DNA from: Phocaeicola dorei
GTDB taxonomy: Bacteria; Bacteroidota; Bacteroidia; Bacteroidales; Bacteroidaceae
Length of the DNA: 64,000 bases
Direction: 5' to 3'
Assembly (NCBI RefSeq): GCF_013009555.1
Contig: NZ_CP046176.1
Span: 1,705,501 to 1,769,500, forward strand
The notes under the pieces were generated by a model. It was not told the DNA's origin and made no database searches. It saw only the letters and a list, made by a program, of their open reading frames with translations. This document shows, piece after piece, positions 45,399-54,219 of the stretch (positions are counted from its first letter, which is position 1; every line of letters begins with the position of its first letter). Made by a program: the position numbers and the translations under genes.

Positions 45399-46431
45399 AT
45401 GGAAACTCCGAAAACAGCATTACTTGGCAGGACATTGGATGAGATTCAACAGATTGTGAGGAATCTGGGAATGCCTAAATTTGCCGCAAAGCAGATTACG
45501 TCTTGGTTGTATGATAAAAAGGTGGAAACGATAGACGAAATGACCAATTTGTCATTAAAGCATCGCGAAACATTGAAAGAAGGGTATGAGGTGGGAGCAT
45601 CTGCTCCGGTGGAAGAAATGCGTTCGGTAGACGGTACGGTGAAATATCTTTTCCGTACACCGGCTCATAATTTTATTGAAGCGGTTTATATACCCGATGA
45701 GGACCGGGCTACTCTTTGCGTTTCCTCGCAAGTGGGATGCAAGATGAATTGTAAGTTCTGTATGACCGGGAAGCAAGGTTTTACAGCTAATCTGAGTGCC
45801 CATCAAATATTAAACCAGATCTATTCTATTCCTGAAAGGGAAAAGCTGACTAATCTTGTTTTCATGGGTATGGGAGAGCCTTTCGACAATCTGGATGAGG
45901 TGTTGAAAGTGCTTGAGATTCTGACTTCAGAATATGGTTACGGCTGGAGCCCGAAACGCATCACTGTTTCTTCTGTGGGTTTAAAGAAAGGACTGGAGCG
46001 CTTTCTGAATGAAAGTGATTGTCATCTGGCTATCAGTATGCATACTCCGATTCCTTCGCAACGAAGGGATTTAATGCCTGCCGAGAAAGCTTTTTCCATT
46101 ACGGAAATTATTGATATATTGCATAATTATGATTTTAGCAAACAGCGGCGTCTGTCTTTTGAGTATATCGTATTCAAAGGGGTGAACGAAAGAGATTGTG
46201 AAACTTTTGCGCGGCATTGAATGTCGTGTCAATTTGATCCGGTTTCATGCCATTCCTAATGTGGATTTGGAAGGGGTAGATATGGAAACAATGGTTGCCT
46301 TCCGTGATTACTTGACGCAGCATGGCGTATTTGCTACGATCCGTGCTTCAAGAGGAGAAGATATTTTTGCTGCTTGTGGAATGTTGTCAACGGCTAAACA
46401 ACAGAAGGAGAAAGGTGTTACATTACAGTAA
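45399..46431 (+). pseudogene. rlmN: 23S rRNA (adenine2503-C2)-methyltransferase RlmN, disrupted by a short deletion
   Basis: The frame from 45399 encodes the RlmN N-terminal domain and the radical-SAM motif CKMNCKFC (CxxxCxxC), GMGEPFDN, and VFKGVN, then shifts and stops at 46220. The rest (KEIVKLLRGIECRVNLIRFHAIP ... RGEDIFAACGML, with a conserved C-terminal Cys) is in another frame to 46431. Comparison with typical RlmN spacing suggests about 17 bp are missing after GVN near 46187. The catalytic Cys is thereby separated from the radical-SAM core. If real, A2503 of 23S rRNA and the tRNA targets would not be methylated. Confidence 0.8.
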
Positions 46432-46456
46432 ATAACAACAATAATACCATATAATT

Positions 46457-47521
46457 ATGAAACGAATAGCATTTTATTTAAGTTTGGTGCTGGTGGTTCT
46501 GGTACTGGCTTCTTGTAAGAAGGGACAAAAGAACTTGTTTACCCCCACGTCCAGCGGTAGACCTTACGAAGTATTGGTCGTAGTAAATAAACCTGTATGG
46601 GACCGTCCTGCAGGACGTGCATTGTTTGATGTATTGGATACCAATGTGCCCGGACTGCCCCAGGCGGAGCGTTCGTTTCGTATATCAAATGTGGACCCTC
46701 AGCATTTTGACCGTGTGCTGAAAATATTCCGTAATATCATCATTGTGGATATTCAAGATATTTATACTCAGCCCAAACTCAAGTTTTCCCGTGATGTTTA
46801 TGCGTCTCCACAGATGATTATGACAATTCAGGCTCCTAATGAAGACGAATTTGAGGAATTTGTAGCAAAGAACAGTAAAGTGATTATAGATTTCTTTGTG
46901 AAAGCTGAGATGAATCGTCAGATAACTTTGTTGAAACAAAAACATAGCGATGTGATTTCCACTAAGGTAGGAAGTATTTTTGATTGTGATATCTGGGTGC
47001 CGATAGAACTGGCTAACTATAAAGAAGGCAAAGATTTTTTGTGGGCTTCTACTAATCGTGCTACAGCGGATATGAATTTTGTAATGTACTCTTATCCTTA
47101 TACAGACAAGGATACCTTTACTAAAGATTATTTCATTCATAAACGTGATTCTGTAATGAAAGCAAATATTCCGGGTGAACGCGAAGGAATGTATATGGCA
47201 ACAGACTCTATGTTTGTGGATGTGGAAGATATTGTTGTAAAAGGAGAGTATGCGCAAGAAGCTCGCGGATTATGGGAAATGGAAGGTGACATGATGGGAG
47301 GTCCGTTTGTGTCTCATGCACGGGTGGATCGTGCTAACGGTCGTGTCATTGTGGTTGAGGCCTTTATTTATTCACCGGATAAATTGAAACGTAATCTGAT
47401 GCGTCAGATGGAAGCTTCACTTTATACATTGAGATTGCCCAATGAAAGCTTGATTGACGAAATTGTAATTAGTGGTAATATTCCGGAAGAAAAAATAGAT
47501 ACAACAAGCCGGGTAAAGTAA
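46457..47521 (+). CDS. DUF4837-family lipoprotein
   Basis: A 354-residue protein with a lipobox (VLVLASC, Cys about residue 20). The body (GRPYEVLVVVNKPVWDRPAGRALFDVLDTNVPGLPQ, then FRISNVDPQHF and a late VEAFIYSPDKLKRNLMRQMEASLYTLRL) matches DUF4837, a Bacteroidota-specific family of unknown function. It lies 27 nt upstream of pdxA and 25 nt after rlmN, an arrangement typical of Bacteroides chromosomes. Confidence 0.88.
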   Translation: MKRIAFYLSLVLVVLVLASCKKGQKNLFTPTSSGRPYEVLVVVNKPVWDRPAGRALFDVLDTNVPGLPQAERSFRISNVDPQHFDRVLKIFRNIIIVDIQDIYTQPKLKFSRDVYASPQMIMTIQAPNEDEFEEFVAKNSKVIIDFFVKAEMNRQITLLKQKHSDVISTKVGSIFDCDIWVPIELANYKEGKDFLWASTNRATADMNFVMYSYPYTDKDTFTKDYFIHKRDSVMKANIPGEREGMYMATDSMFVDVEDIVVKGEYAQEARGLWEMEGDMMGGPFVSHARVDRANGRVIVVEAFIYSPDKLKRNLMRQMEASLYTLRLPNESLIDEIVISGNIPEEKIDTTSRVK

Positions 47522-47548
47522 GAAGAGACATTATAATATATAATATAG

Positions 47549-48649
47549 ATGGAAGATAACTACAAGATACGAGTTGGTATTACTCATGGGGATATCAACG
47601 GAGTAGGATATGAAGTAATTCTCAAAACTTTTTCGGATCCTACCATGCTGGAACTTTGTACACCCATTATTTATGGATCACCTAAAGTGGCTGCTTATCA
47701 TCGTAAAGCAATGGATATTCAAACAAATTTCAGTATTGTCAATTCTGCAGATGATGCTCAGCCGGATAAACTGAGCATCGTGAATTGTACGGAAGACGAA
47801 TTGAAGGTGGAGCTCTCCAAACCGACACCGGAAGCTGGTAAAGCAGCTTTGGATGCGTTGGAGAGAGCTTTGCAGGACTATCGGGAGGGAATGATTGATG
47901 TTTTGGTAACTGCTCCTATCAATAAGCATACCATTCAGTCGGAAACTTTTCATTTCCCCGGTCATACAGAATATATTGAAGAGCGTGTGGGGGAAGGACA
48001 GAAAGCGTTAATGATTTTGCTGAAGAATGATTTCCGGGTAGCTTTGGTGACTGGTCATGTTCCTGTACGCGAGATAGCACAAGATATTACCAAGGAACTT
48101 ATTATGGAAAAATTGGCTGTTTTCCATCGTTCTTTAAAAGAGGATTTTGGCATCGACAGTCCGCGTATAGCTGTGTTTTCATTAAATCCTCATGCGGGTG
48201 ATGAGGGATTGATTGGTACGGAAGAGAGTGATATCATAATTCCGGCAATGAAGGAAATGGTTGCTAAAGGCATTCAGTGTTTCGGACCTTATCCGGCCGA
48301 TGGCTTTATGGGATCTGGCAACTATACTCATTTTGATGGAATTCTAGCTATGTATCATGATCAGGGATTGGCTCCTTTCAAAGCTTTGGCAATGGATGAA
48401 GGAGTGAATTACACGGCAGGACTTCCTATTGTACGCACTTCTCCGGCACATGGTACTGCGTATGATATTGCCGGACAAGGGGTTGCCTTGGAAGATTCTT
48501 TTCGCCAGGCTATCTATGTGGCTATGGATGTTTTCCGTAATCGGATTGTCGAAAAAGAAATCCATGCACATCCATTGCGTAAACAGTATTATGAGAAACG
48601 GGATGATAGCGATAAACTGAAGTTAGATACCATTGATGATGAAGATTGA
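47549..48649 (+). CDS. pdxA: 4-hydroxythreonine-4-phosphate dehydrogenase
   Basis: A 366-residue enzyme of pyridoxal 5'-phosphate synthesis (DXP-dependent route), oxidising 4-phosphohydroxythreonine with NAD+. Markers are the N-terminal GITHGDINGVGYEVI, TAPINKHTIQ, the metal-binding His in FPGHTEYI, SLNPHAGDEGLIG and YHDQGLAPFKAL with its metal-binding His and Asp, and the late RTSPAHGTAYDIAG. The length is slightly above the E. coli enzyme because of a C-terminal charged tail. It is collinear with the inositol-lipid-like operon that begins 43 nt downstream. Confidence 0.95.
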   Translation: MEDNYKIRVGITHGDINGVGYEVILKTFSDPTMLELCTPIIYGSPKVAAYHRKAMDIQTNFSIVNSADDAQPDKLSIVNCTEDELKVELSKPTPEAGKAALDALERALQDYREGMIDVLVTAPINKHTIQSETFHFPGHTEYIEERVGEGQKALMILLKNDFRVALVTGHVPVREIAQDITKELIMEKLAVFHRSLKEDFGIDSPRIAVFSLNPHAGDEGLIGTEESDIIIPAMKEMVAKGIQCFGPYPADGFMGSGNYTHFDGILAMYHDQGLAPFKALAMDEGVNYTAGLPIVRTSPAHGTAYDIAGQGVALEDSFRQAIYVAMDVFRNRIVEKEIHAHPLRKQYYEKRDDSDKLKLDTIDDED

Positions 48650-48692
48650 TGGTGAACCGGTCTAAAATATAATTTCAAGAAAAAGAGTAGAA

Positions 48693-49403
48693 ATGAAATT
48701 TGCAATTATATCAGCGGGTGAAGGCTCCCGACTTTCACAAGAAGGGGTAGCTTTACCCAAACCTTTGGTGCAACTGAACGGAGTTGCCATGATTGACCGT
48801 CTGATACAGATCTTTGTGCGCAACGGGGCTGATAAGGTGGTCATCATTATTAATAATGAAAGTCCGTTGACAAAAGAGCATTTGGCAAAACTACAGGCGG
48901 AAGCGACAGTGCCATTGGAAGTAGTTGTGAAAACTACGCCTAGTTCAATGCATAGTTTTTATGAACTGAACTCTTATTTGAAAGACGATAAGTTCTGTTT
49001 GACTACTGTAGATACCATATTCCGTGAAGAAGAATTCTCGACTTTTATTGAAGCGTTCAAACAATCGGACAAAGATGGATATATGGCGGTGACCGATTTC
49101 ATAGACGATGAAAAACCGCTTTACATTTCTACAGATGAAGCTTTGAACATAACTGGCTTTCATGATGAGGCCATCTCCGGATGCCGCTATATATCGGGAG
49201 GAATTTACTGCCTGACTCCGACAGCGGTCAAGACATTGCACGGGTGTATGGAAAAAGGTATGTCCCGTATGCGCAACTTCCAGAGGCAGTTAGTGGCCGA
49301 CGGCTTGAAATTAAAGGCTTATCCTTTTACAAAAATTCTGGATGTAGACCATGCCAGTGATATAGTGAAAGCGGAAAACTTTCTGACCGGTAAGGACGAG
49401 TAA
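48693..49403 (+). CDS. Sugar-phosphate-type nucleotidyltransferase
   Basis: A 236-residue single-domain nucleotidyltransferase. The P-loop-like AGEGSRLSQEG...PKPLVQLNG (about residues 8-30) is the NTP-binding signature, and DVDHASDIVKAE closes the fold like the metal-binding end of CTP/UTP:sugar-phosphate transferases. The order nucleotidyltransferase, ATP-grasp, CDP-alcohol phosphotransferase in one tight operon near myo-inositol-1-phosphate synthase recalls CTP:inositol-1-phosphate cytidylyltransferase (IPCT) of heat-loving microbes. CDP-inositol formation is therefore a reasonable inference. The substrate is not proven by motif. Confidence 0.8.
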   Translation: MKFAIISAGEGSRLSQEGVALPKPLVQLNGVAMIDRLIQIFVRNGADKVVIIINNESPLTKEHLAKLQAEATVPLEVVVKTTPSSMHSFYELNSYLKDDKFCLTTVDTIFREEEFSTFIEAFKQSDKDGYMAVTDFIDDEKPLYISTDEALNITGFHDEAISGCRYISGGIYCLTPTAVKTLHGCMEKGMSRMRNFQRQLVADGLKLKAYPFTKILDVDHASDIVKAENFLTGKDE

Positions 49404-49424
49404 TTTAAAAGATAACATAAAGGA

Positions 49425-50279
49425 ATGAATGTGATTTCAATAATAGGGGTAAGCCGTGGAAACGAATATTCACCCAATCATGTGGACAATGATGCCGCCA
49501 TATTTAATAAGGTGGTGGAAGAGTTGGGACAATTGGGCTGTGAAGTTGAGGTTTATGCCGAGAAGGATTTCGTGGAGCAGGGTGTCAAAGGAGATATCAT
49601 TTTTGATATGGCCCGTGATAAAGCAACAATAGCCCGCTTGAAGTCTTTGGAGGATGGAGGTGCGTTGGTGATAAACTCTGCTTACGGTATAGATAATTGT
49701 GTACGTAGACCCATGACGGAGCTACTTATAAAAAGAGGAGTTCCTCATCCGCAGAGTTTTATTATTTCCACAGCAGACGAGTATTCTGAAAACTGTTATC
49801 CTTGTTGGGTAAAGCGGGGAGACTCTCATGCTATGGTGAAAGAAGATGTAGCTTATGCCACTTGTAAGGAAGAGGTGGAGAATATTCTGGCTGATTTTCG
49901 CAACCGTGACATTCCTGTTGCGGTCATCAATGAGCACTTGCAAGGCGACTTGGTGAAATTCTATGGGGTACACGGCACTGATTTCTTTTATTGGTTTTAT
50001 CCGTCTCCTTGTTCGCACAGTAAGTTCGGTTTGGAAAAAATAAACGGAATAGCCAAAGGGATTCCTTTTAGCGTAGAGGAATTGAAAATACAAAGTGATA
50101 AAGCTGCTGAGGCGCTGAACGTACCCATTTACGGAGGTGATTGTGTGGTTTCAGCCGACGGAACACTGCGGATTATAGATTTTAATGATTGGCCCAGCTT
50201 TGCCCGTTGTCGTGAGGAAGCGGGAGGTAAAATTGCAGAGTGCATTTATAACCGGGCTAAAAAGCAAATGAAACAATAA
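49425..50279 (+). CDS. ATP-grasp-type enzyme in the inositol-lipid-like operon
   Basis: A 284-residue protein with an ATP-grasp layout: an N-terminal Rossmann-like part (MNVISIIGVSRGNEYSPNHVDND), a central Lys in CWVKRGDSHAMV, NEHLQGDLVKFYGV (hinge and ATP region), and the metal-binding end GDCVVSADGTLRIIDFNDWPSF (D-x-N). The IDFNDWPS ending loosely resembles the IDINYFP of inositol-tetrakisphosphate 1-kinases as well as RimK-type ligases. It starts 21 nt after the nucleotidyltransferase and ends 4 nt before the CDP-alcohol phosphotransferase. It may add a group to an inositol intermediate or head group. The substrate is unknown. Confidence 0.75.
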   Translation: MNVISIIGVSRGNEYSPNHVDNDAAIFNKVVEELGQLGCEVEVYAEKDFVEQGVKGDIIFDMARDKATIARLKSLEDGGALVINSAYGIDNCVRRPMTELLIKRGVPHPQSFIISTADEYSENCYPCWVKRGDSHAMVKEDVAYATCKEEVENILADFRNRDIPVAVINEHLQGDLVKFYGVHGTDFFYWFYPSPCSHSKFGLEKINGIAKGIPFSVEELKIQSDKAAEALNVPIYGGDCVVSADGTLRIIDFNDWPSFARCREEAGGKIAECIYNRAKKQMKQ

Positions 50280-50283
50280 AGAC

Positions 50284-51234
50284 ATGAGTACAGAGAGTGA
50301 GAAGAAAGGAATAGAGGCTTCTTTCAAATCCATGGACACAGAGGAGTTCCTGGATATTTATTTCAATCGTCCCATAGGATATGCATGGGCGCTATTGTTT
50401 AAAAAATTGAAGGTACATCCCAATGTCGTGACCATTTTTTCTATTATTCTAGGTATAGGCGCAGGCGTGATGTTCTATTACCCCGATATGAAACATACCC
50501 TGATTGGTATACTTCTATTGATGTGGGCAAACCATTATGACAGTGCGGACGGCCAATTGGCACGGCTTACAGGGCAGAAAACCCAGTGGGGACGTATGTT
50601 GGATGGCTTTGCCGGTGATATTTGGTTCTTTACTATTTATGCGGCGATCTGTCTCAGACTGATGGACCAGCCTATGCCGTTTCATATTGGTGACGGGATG
50701 CATTGGGGGATTTTTATTTGGATATTGGCTGCTTTTTCGGGCACTGTTTGTCATAGTAAACAATGTACATTGGCGGATTATTATCGTAATATTCATTTAT
50801 ATTTTCTGAAAGGGAAAAATGGAAGTGAGCTGGATAATTTCAAACAACAGCGTGAGATCTTCTATAGTTTACCTTGGAAAGGAAATTTCTGGTGGAAAGC
50901 TTTTTTGTATTTTTATGGTAATTACACACGTCAGCAGGAAAGAATGACCCCTAATTTTCAGCGTTTCTATGCTTTGGTAAAGGAAAAGTATGGGGACAAT
51001 ATTCCACAGGAGTTGCGGAACGAATTTCGTGCAGCTAGCAAACCTTTGATGAAATATACCAATATCTTGACTTTTAATACACGTGCCATTGCTTTGTATA
51101 TCAGTTTGCTGATTGGCGAACCTTGGTTGTATTTTGTATTCGAGATTATTGTAATGACTTCTTTATTTGTATATATGCGCCATTGCCACGAGGCGGTTTG
51201 CGCACAGTTATATTATAAATACGCGGCGAAGTGA
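50284..51234 (+). CDS. CDP-alcohol phosphatidyltransferase-family membrane enzyme
   Basis: A 316-residue inner-membrane protein with 5-6 hydrophobic segments. The catalytic CDP-AP motif is DSADGQLAR, eight residues, GRMLDGFAGD. The first three Asp fit DxxDGxxAR...GxxxD. The last Asp is four residues after the third rather than three, an oddity in a normally rigid motif. The enzyme transfers a phospho-alcohol from a CDP donor. With the linked nucleotidyltransferase and inositol-phosphate synthase, phosphoinositol transfer to a lipid is likely. It overlaps the next gene by 4 nt. Confidence 0.88.
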   Translation: MSTESEKKGIEASFKSMDTEEFLDIYFNRPIGYAWALLFKKLKVHPNVVTIFSIILGIGAGVMFYYPDMKHTLIGILLLMWANHYDSADGQLARLTGQKTQWGRMLDGFAGDIWFFTIYAAICLRLMDQPMPFHIGDGMHWGIFIWILAAFSGTVCHSKQCTLADYYRNIHLYFLKGKNGSELDNFKQQREIFYSLPWKGNFWWKAFLYFYGNYTRQQERMTPNFQRFYALVKEKYGDNIPQELRNEFRAASKPLMKYTNILTFNTRAIALYISLLIGEPWLYFVFEIIVMTSLFVYMRHCHEAVCAQLYYKYAAK

Positions 51235-52235
51235 AAAGTAAATATAGAAATATATTCCTGATATTTGGGATTGTAGCTATCGTGGTAATGCTCTGTACTT
51301 TTGATATGGAGTATGATGAATTGTTGGCTAACTTGCGCCGGGCAGGGATTTGGCTGCCGGCTGTAGTAGGGTTATGGATTATCATTTACTTGTTCAATAC
51401 CCTTTCTTGGTACATTATTATCCGAGATGGAAAAAAAGGAACGCCTATTCCATTTTGGAAAGTTTATAAGCTTACAGTTTCCGGGTTTGCACTGAATTAT
51501 GCTACTCCGGTAGGATTAATGGGAGGAGAACCTTACCGTATCATGGAACTGACTCCTTATGTCGGGGCCAGTAAGGCAACATCATCAGTTATCCTTTATG
51601 TGATGATGCATATTTTCTCGCATTTTTGTTTTTGGTTTTGTTCTATTTTCTTGTATTTGGCTTTACGCCCGGTAGATATTGCCATGGGGACTATGCTGGC
51701 TGTTGTGGGTGTGGTTTCTCTTTTGGCTATTTATTTTTTTATGAAAGGATACAAGAATGGAATGGCTGTCCGTACTTTAAAATTATTACAATATATTCCT
51801 TTTATTAAAGGATGGGCCAAACGTTTTTCAGAAAACAAACGGGAGACTTTGGAACGTGTGGACAGTCAGATAGCAGAGCTGCACAAACAGCGTAAGTCTA
51901 CATTTTATGCCTCGTTAAGTCTGGAATTCATGGCTCGGATTCTAGGTTGCCTGGAAGTGTATTTCATATTGAATATTCTGACAACAGATGTTAGCTTTCC
52001 GGCTTGTATTCTGATTATGGCATTTACTTCTTTATTTGCTAATTTGTTCTTTTTCTCGCCTATGCAATTGGGCGCTCGTGAGGGGGGCTTTGCTTTAGCG
52101 GTAGGAGGACTGGCTATTCCGGGAGCTTTCGGAGTTTATACCGGATTGATAACCCGTGTACGTGAATTGATTTGGATTGTAATTGGTGTGTTGTTGATGA
52201 AAGTCGGCAACGGTACACCTACTAATAAAGCATGA
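51231..52235 (+). CDS. LPG_synthase_TM/UPF0104-family membrane protein (flippase-like)
   Basis: A 334-residue protein with about eight membrane segments (FLIFGIVAIVVMLCTF at the start, later FPACILIMAFTSLFANLFFF). The conserved pattern NYATPVGLMGGEPYRIMEL and SPMQLGAREGGFALAVGGL is that of the membrane domain of lysyl-phosphatidylglycerol synthases, whose stand-alone forms are thought to move lipids or lipid-linked molecules across the membrane. Translationally coupled to the CDP-alcohol phosphotransferase (ATGA-type overlap at 51231-51234), it is a good candidate to flip that enzyme's product. Confidence 0.85.
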   Translation: MKSKYRNIFLIFGIVAIVVMLCTFDMEYDELLANLRRAGIWLPAVVGLWIIIYLFNTLSWYIIIRDGKKGTPIPFWKVYKLTVSGFALNYATPVGLMGGEPYRIMELTPYVGASKATSSVILYVMMHIFSHFCFWFCSIFLYLALRPVDIAMGTMLAVVGVVSLLAIYFFMKGYKNGMAVRTLKLLQYIPFIKGWAKRFSENKRETLERVDSQIAELHKQRKSTFYASLSLEFMARILGCLEVYFILNILTTDVSFPACILIMAFTSLFANLFFFSPMQLGAREGGFALAVGGLAIPGAFGVYTGLITRVRELIWIVIGVLLMKVGNGTPTNKA

Positions 52236-52239
52236 GATA

Positions 52240-52962
52240 ATGAACGCATTGAAAGATATTCAGGGAGTTATATTTGATTACGGCGGTACGATAGATACGA
52301 ATAGCCGTCACTGGGCGGAAGTATTGTGGGCCAAGTATGTGGAACATCAGATTCCGGTGGATAAGGAGAGTTTTCGTGAGGCATACGTCTTTGGAGAAAG
52401 AGCGTTGGCTAAATACCCTTTTGTCCAGCCTTGGCATGATTTTCATGATGTACTTTCCATTAAGGCCAAACTTCAGATGGAATGGTTGGCAGAACAGAGA
52501 AAGTTGCCTATGGATGAGTTGAAACTGCAATCTTATGCCACGAAAGTAGCAGACAGCTGTTATGAGTATGTATTGGATATATTGCAGGTTACACGTCCGG
52601 TAGTGGAAGAGTTGTCCAAAAAATATAAGTTAGTGCTGGTTTCTAATTTTTATGGTAATATTCAGACCATTTTAAAGGATTTTGGACTTCTGGATTTCTT
52701 TGATGAAATTATTGAATCCTCTGTGGTGGGTGTTCGTAAACCAGATCCCGCTATCTACAGACTCGGAGTGGATGCTATGGGATTTGTGGCAAAGAATGTG
52801 CTGGTGGTTGGAGATTCTTTCTCAAAAGATGTTGTTCCTGCCAAAGCGGTGGGATGTCGTGTAGCTTGGTTGAAAGGAGAAGGTTGGGGAGGAGAAGTCA
52901 TTGACGAATCTGTTCCTGATGTGATTATAACGAATTTGGCCCAACTGCCTGTTCTATTATAA
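52240..52962 (+). CDS. HAD-superfamily hydrolase
   Basis: A 240-residue HAD hydrolase with a helical cap. Motif I reads FDYGGTIDT: the nucleophile Asp is present, but the second Asp of the usual DxDxT is Gly. Motif II is LVLVSNFYGN, motif III the Lys in RKPDPAIY, and motif IV VVGDSFSKDV. Loss of the second Asp, the general acid/base of phosphatases, suggests altered chemistry or weaker activity, although some HAD dehalogenases also lack it. It begins 4 nt after the flippase-like gene. A role removing phosphate from an inositol-phosphate head group is possible. Confidence 0.82.
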   Translation: MNALKDIQGVIFDYGGTIDTNSRHWAEVLWAKYVEHQIPVDKESFREAYVFGERALAKYPFVQPWHDFHDVLSIKAKLQMEWLAEQRKLPMDELKLQSYATKVADSCYEYVLDILQVTRPVVEELSKKYKLVLVSNFYGNIQTILKDFGLLDFFDEIIESSVVGVRKPDPAIYRLGVDAMGFVAKNVLVVGDSFSKDVVPAKAVGCRVAWLKGEGWGGEVIDESVPDVIITNLAQLPVLL

Positions 52963-52967
52963 AAAGT

Positions 52968-54167
52968 ATGGAGACACAAAGACATGCATTGGTAAAAAGG
53001 GACTATCTAGTTCCTTTTGTTTTAGTAACCTCTTTATTCTTTTTATGGGGATTTGCACATGCTATTCTTGATGTGCTGAATAAACATTTTCAAGAGGTGA
53101 TGGATATTACCCGTACTCATTCGGCAATGGTGCAGGTAATGTTTTATTTAGGTTATTTCGTAATGGCTGTTCCGGCAGGGTTATTCATCACCAGATATGG
53201 ATATCGTAGGGGAGTTGTTTTCGGATTATTGCTTTACGGCATCGGGTCGTTGATGTTTATTCCCGGCGAATACTGGATGTCATTTGAATTTTTTCTGTTC
53301 TCTTTGTTTGTCATCGCTTGCGGCTTGGTTTTTTTGGAAACGGCTGCAAATCCTTATATGACAGAATTAGGGGATAGGGAAACAGCTGCCAGTCGGTTGA
53401 ACCTGGCCCAGTCCTTTAATGGATTAGGATGTATTTGCGGCCCTTTGGTGGGAGGACTATTGTTGTTCTCGGAGAAGGGAGAGGCGAATATTTCATATCC
53501 TTATATGCTGATGGGGGTAGTTGTGCTGATAGTGGCACTGGTCTTTTCCCGTATCAAACTTCCGGAGATTGTTCATACAGACAATGTGGTGAATGGAAAG
53601 ACAGTTAAAAAAGGCTTATGGTCGCATAAATTATTTTTATTTGGTCTACTGGCACTATTCAGTTATGAAATAGCAGAGATTTCTATCAATAGTTTCTTTA
53701 TCAATTATGTGGTGGACGATGGATGGATGAATGCCCGTGATGCGGCAGTAGTGCTTTCATTCGGTGGGCTCGGGCTATTTATGTGCGGACGTTTTGCCGG
53801 TAGTTGGATTATGCAGCGAATTCGTGCAGAAAGAGTTTTGCTATACTGTGCTTTGGGAACGGTAGCGGCTACTTTTCTTATCGTTTGCAATTTAGGAAAA
53901 ATTTCATTAGTTGCTTTGTTTTTGGTATATGTGTTCGAAGCCATCATGTTTCCCACTATTTTTGCTATATCTTTGAAAGGGTTGGGAAATAAAACCAAAC
54001 GAGCCTCTTCTTTTTTAATGATGTCTCCTGTAGGAGGAGCTATTGGCCCTGTGTTGATGGGATATGTGGCAGACAATAGTAATATGTCCTTATCATTCAT
54101 TATACCATTTGTTTCTTTTTGTGTTGTATTATTCTATTCGTGGTATGCCGATGTAGAAGGAAACTGA
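52968..54167 (+). CDS. FucP-like sugar MFS transporter
   Basis: A 399-residue, 12-segment MFS protein. SLFFLWGFAHAILDVLNKHFQ and the following MVQVMFYLGYFVMAVPAG match the fucose/glucose permease (FucP, GlcP) family widespread in Bacteroidales, with ETAANPYMTELG as the central motif. It starts 5 nt after the HAD gene, so it is co-transcribed with the lipid-head-group genes. A polyol such as inositol is a plausible substrate in this context, but the family also moves hexoses. Confidence 0.88.
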   Translation: METQRHALVKRDYLVPFVLVTSLFFLWGFAHAILDVLNKHFQEVMDITRTHSAMVQVMFYLGYFVMAVPAGLFITRYGYRRGVVFGLLLYGIGSLMFIPGEYWMSFEFFLFSLFVIACGLVFLETAANPYMTELGDRETAASRLNLAQSFNGLGCICGPLVGGLLLFSEKGEANISYPYMLMGVVVLIVALVFSRIKLPEIVHTDNVVNGKTVKKGLWSHKLFLFGLLALFSYEIAEISINSFFINYVVDDGWMNARDAAVVLSFGGLGLFMCGRFAGSWIMQRIRAERVLLYCALGTVAATFLIVCNLGKISLVALFLVYVFEAIMFPTIFAISLKGLGNKTKRASSFLMMSPVGGAIGPVLMGYVADNSNMSLSFIIPFVSFCVVLFYSWYADVEGN

Positions 54168-54171
54168 AATA

Positions 54172-54209
54172 AAAAATCCCGATATGGCTGTCTGGCTTTA
54201 TCGGGATTT
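54172..54209. terminator. Bidirectional terminator between converging genes
   Basis: AAAATCCCGATA and TATCGGGATTTC (54200-54209 plus flanks) pair around a short loop with A/T runs on both sides. It lies 5 nt after the MFS stop and 11 nt before the kinase stop on the other strand. Confidence 0.8.
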
Positions 54210-54219
54210 CTATCTATTT

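Noticed and set aside
45312..45435. Longer start (45435) for the GT2-DUF4922 protein
   Set aside because: The extra 41 residues overlap the divergent rlmN start and contain its promoter region. The ATG at 45312 fits the domain start.
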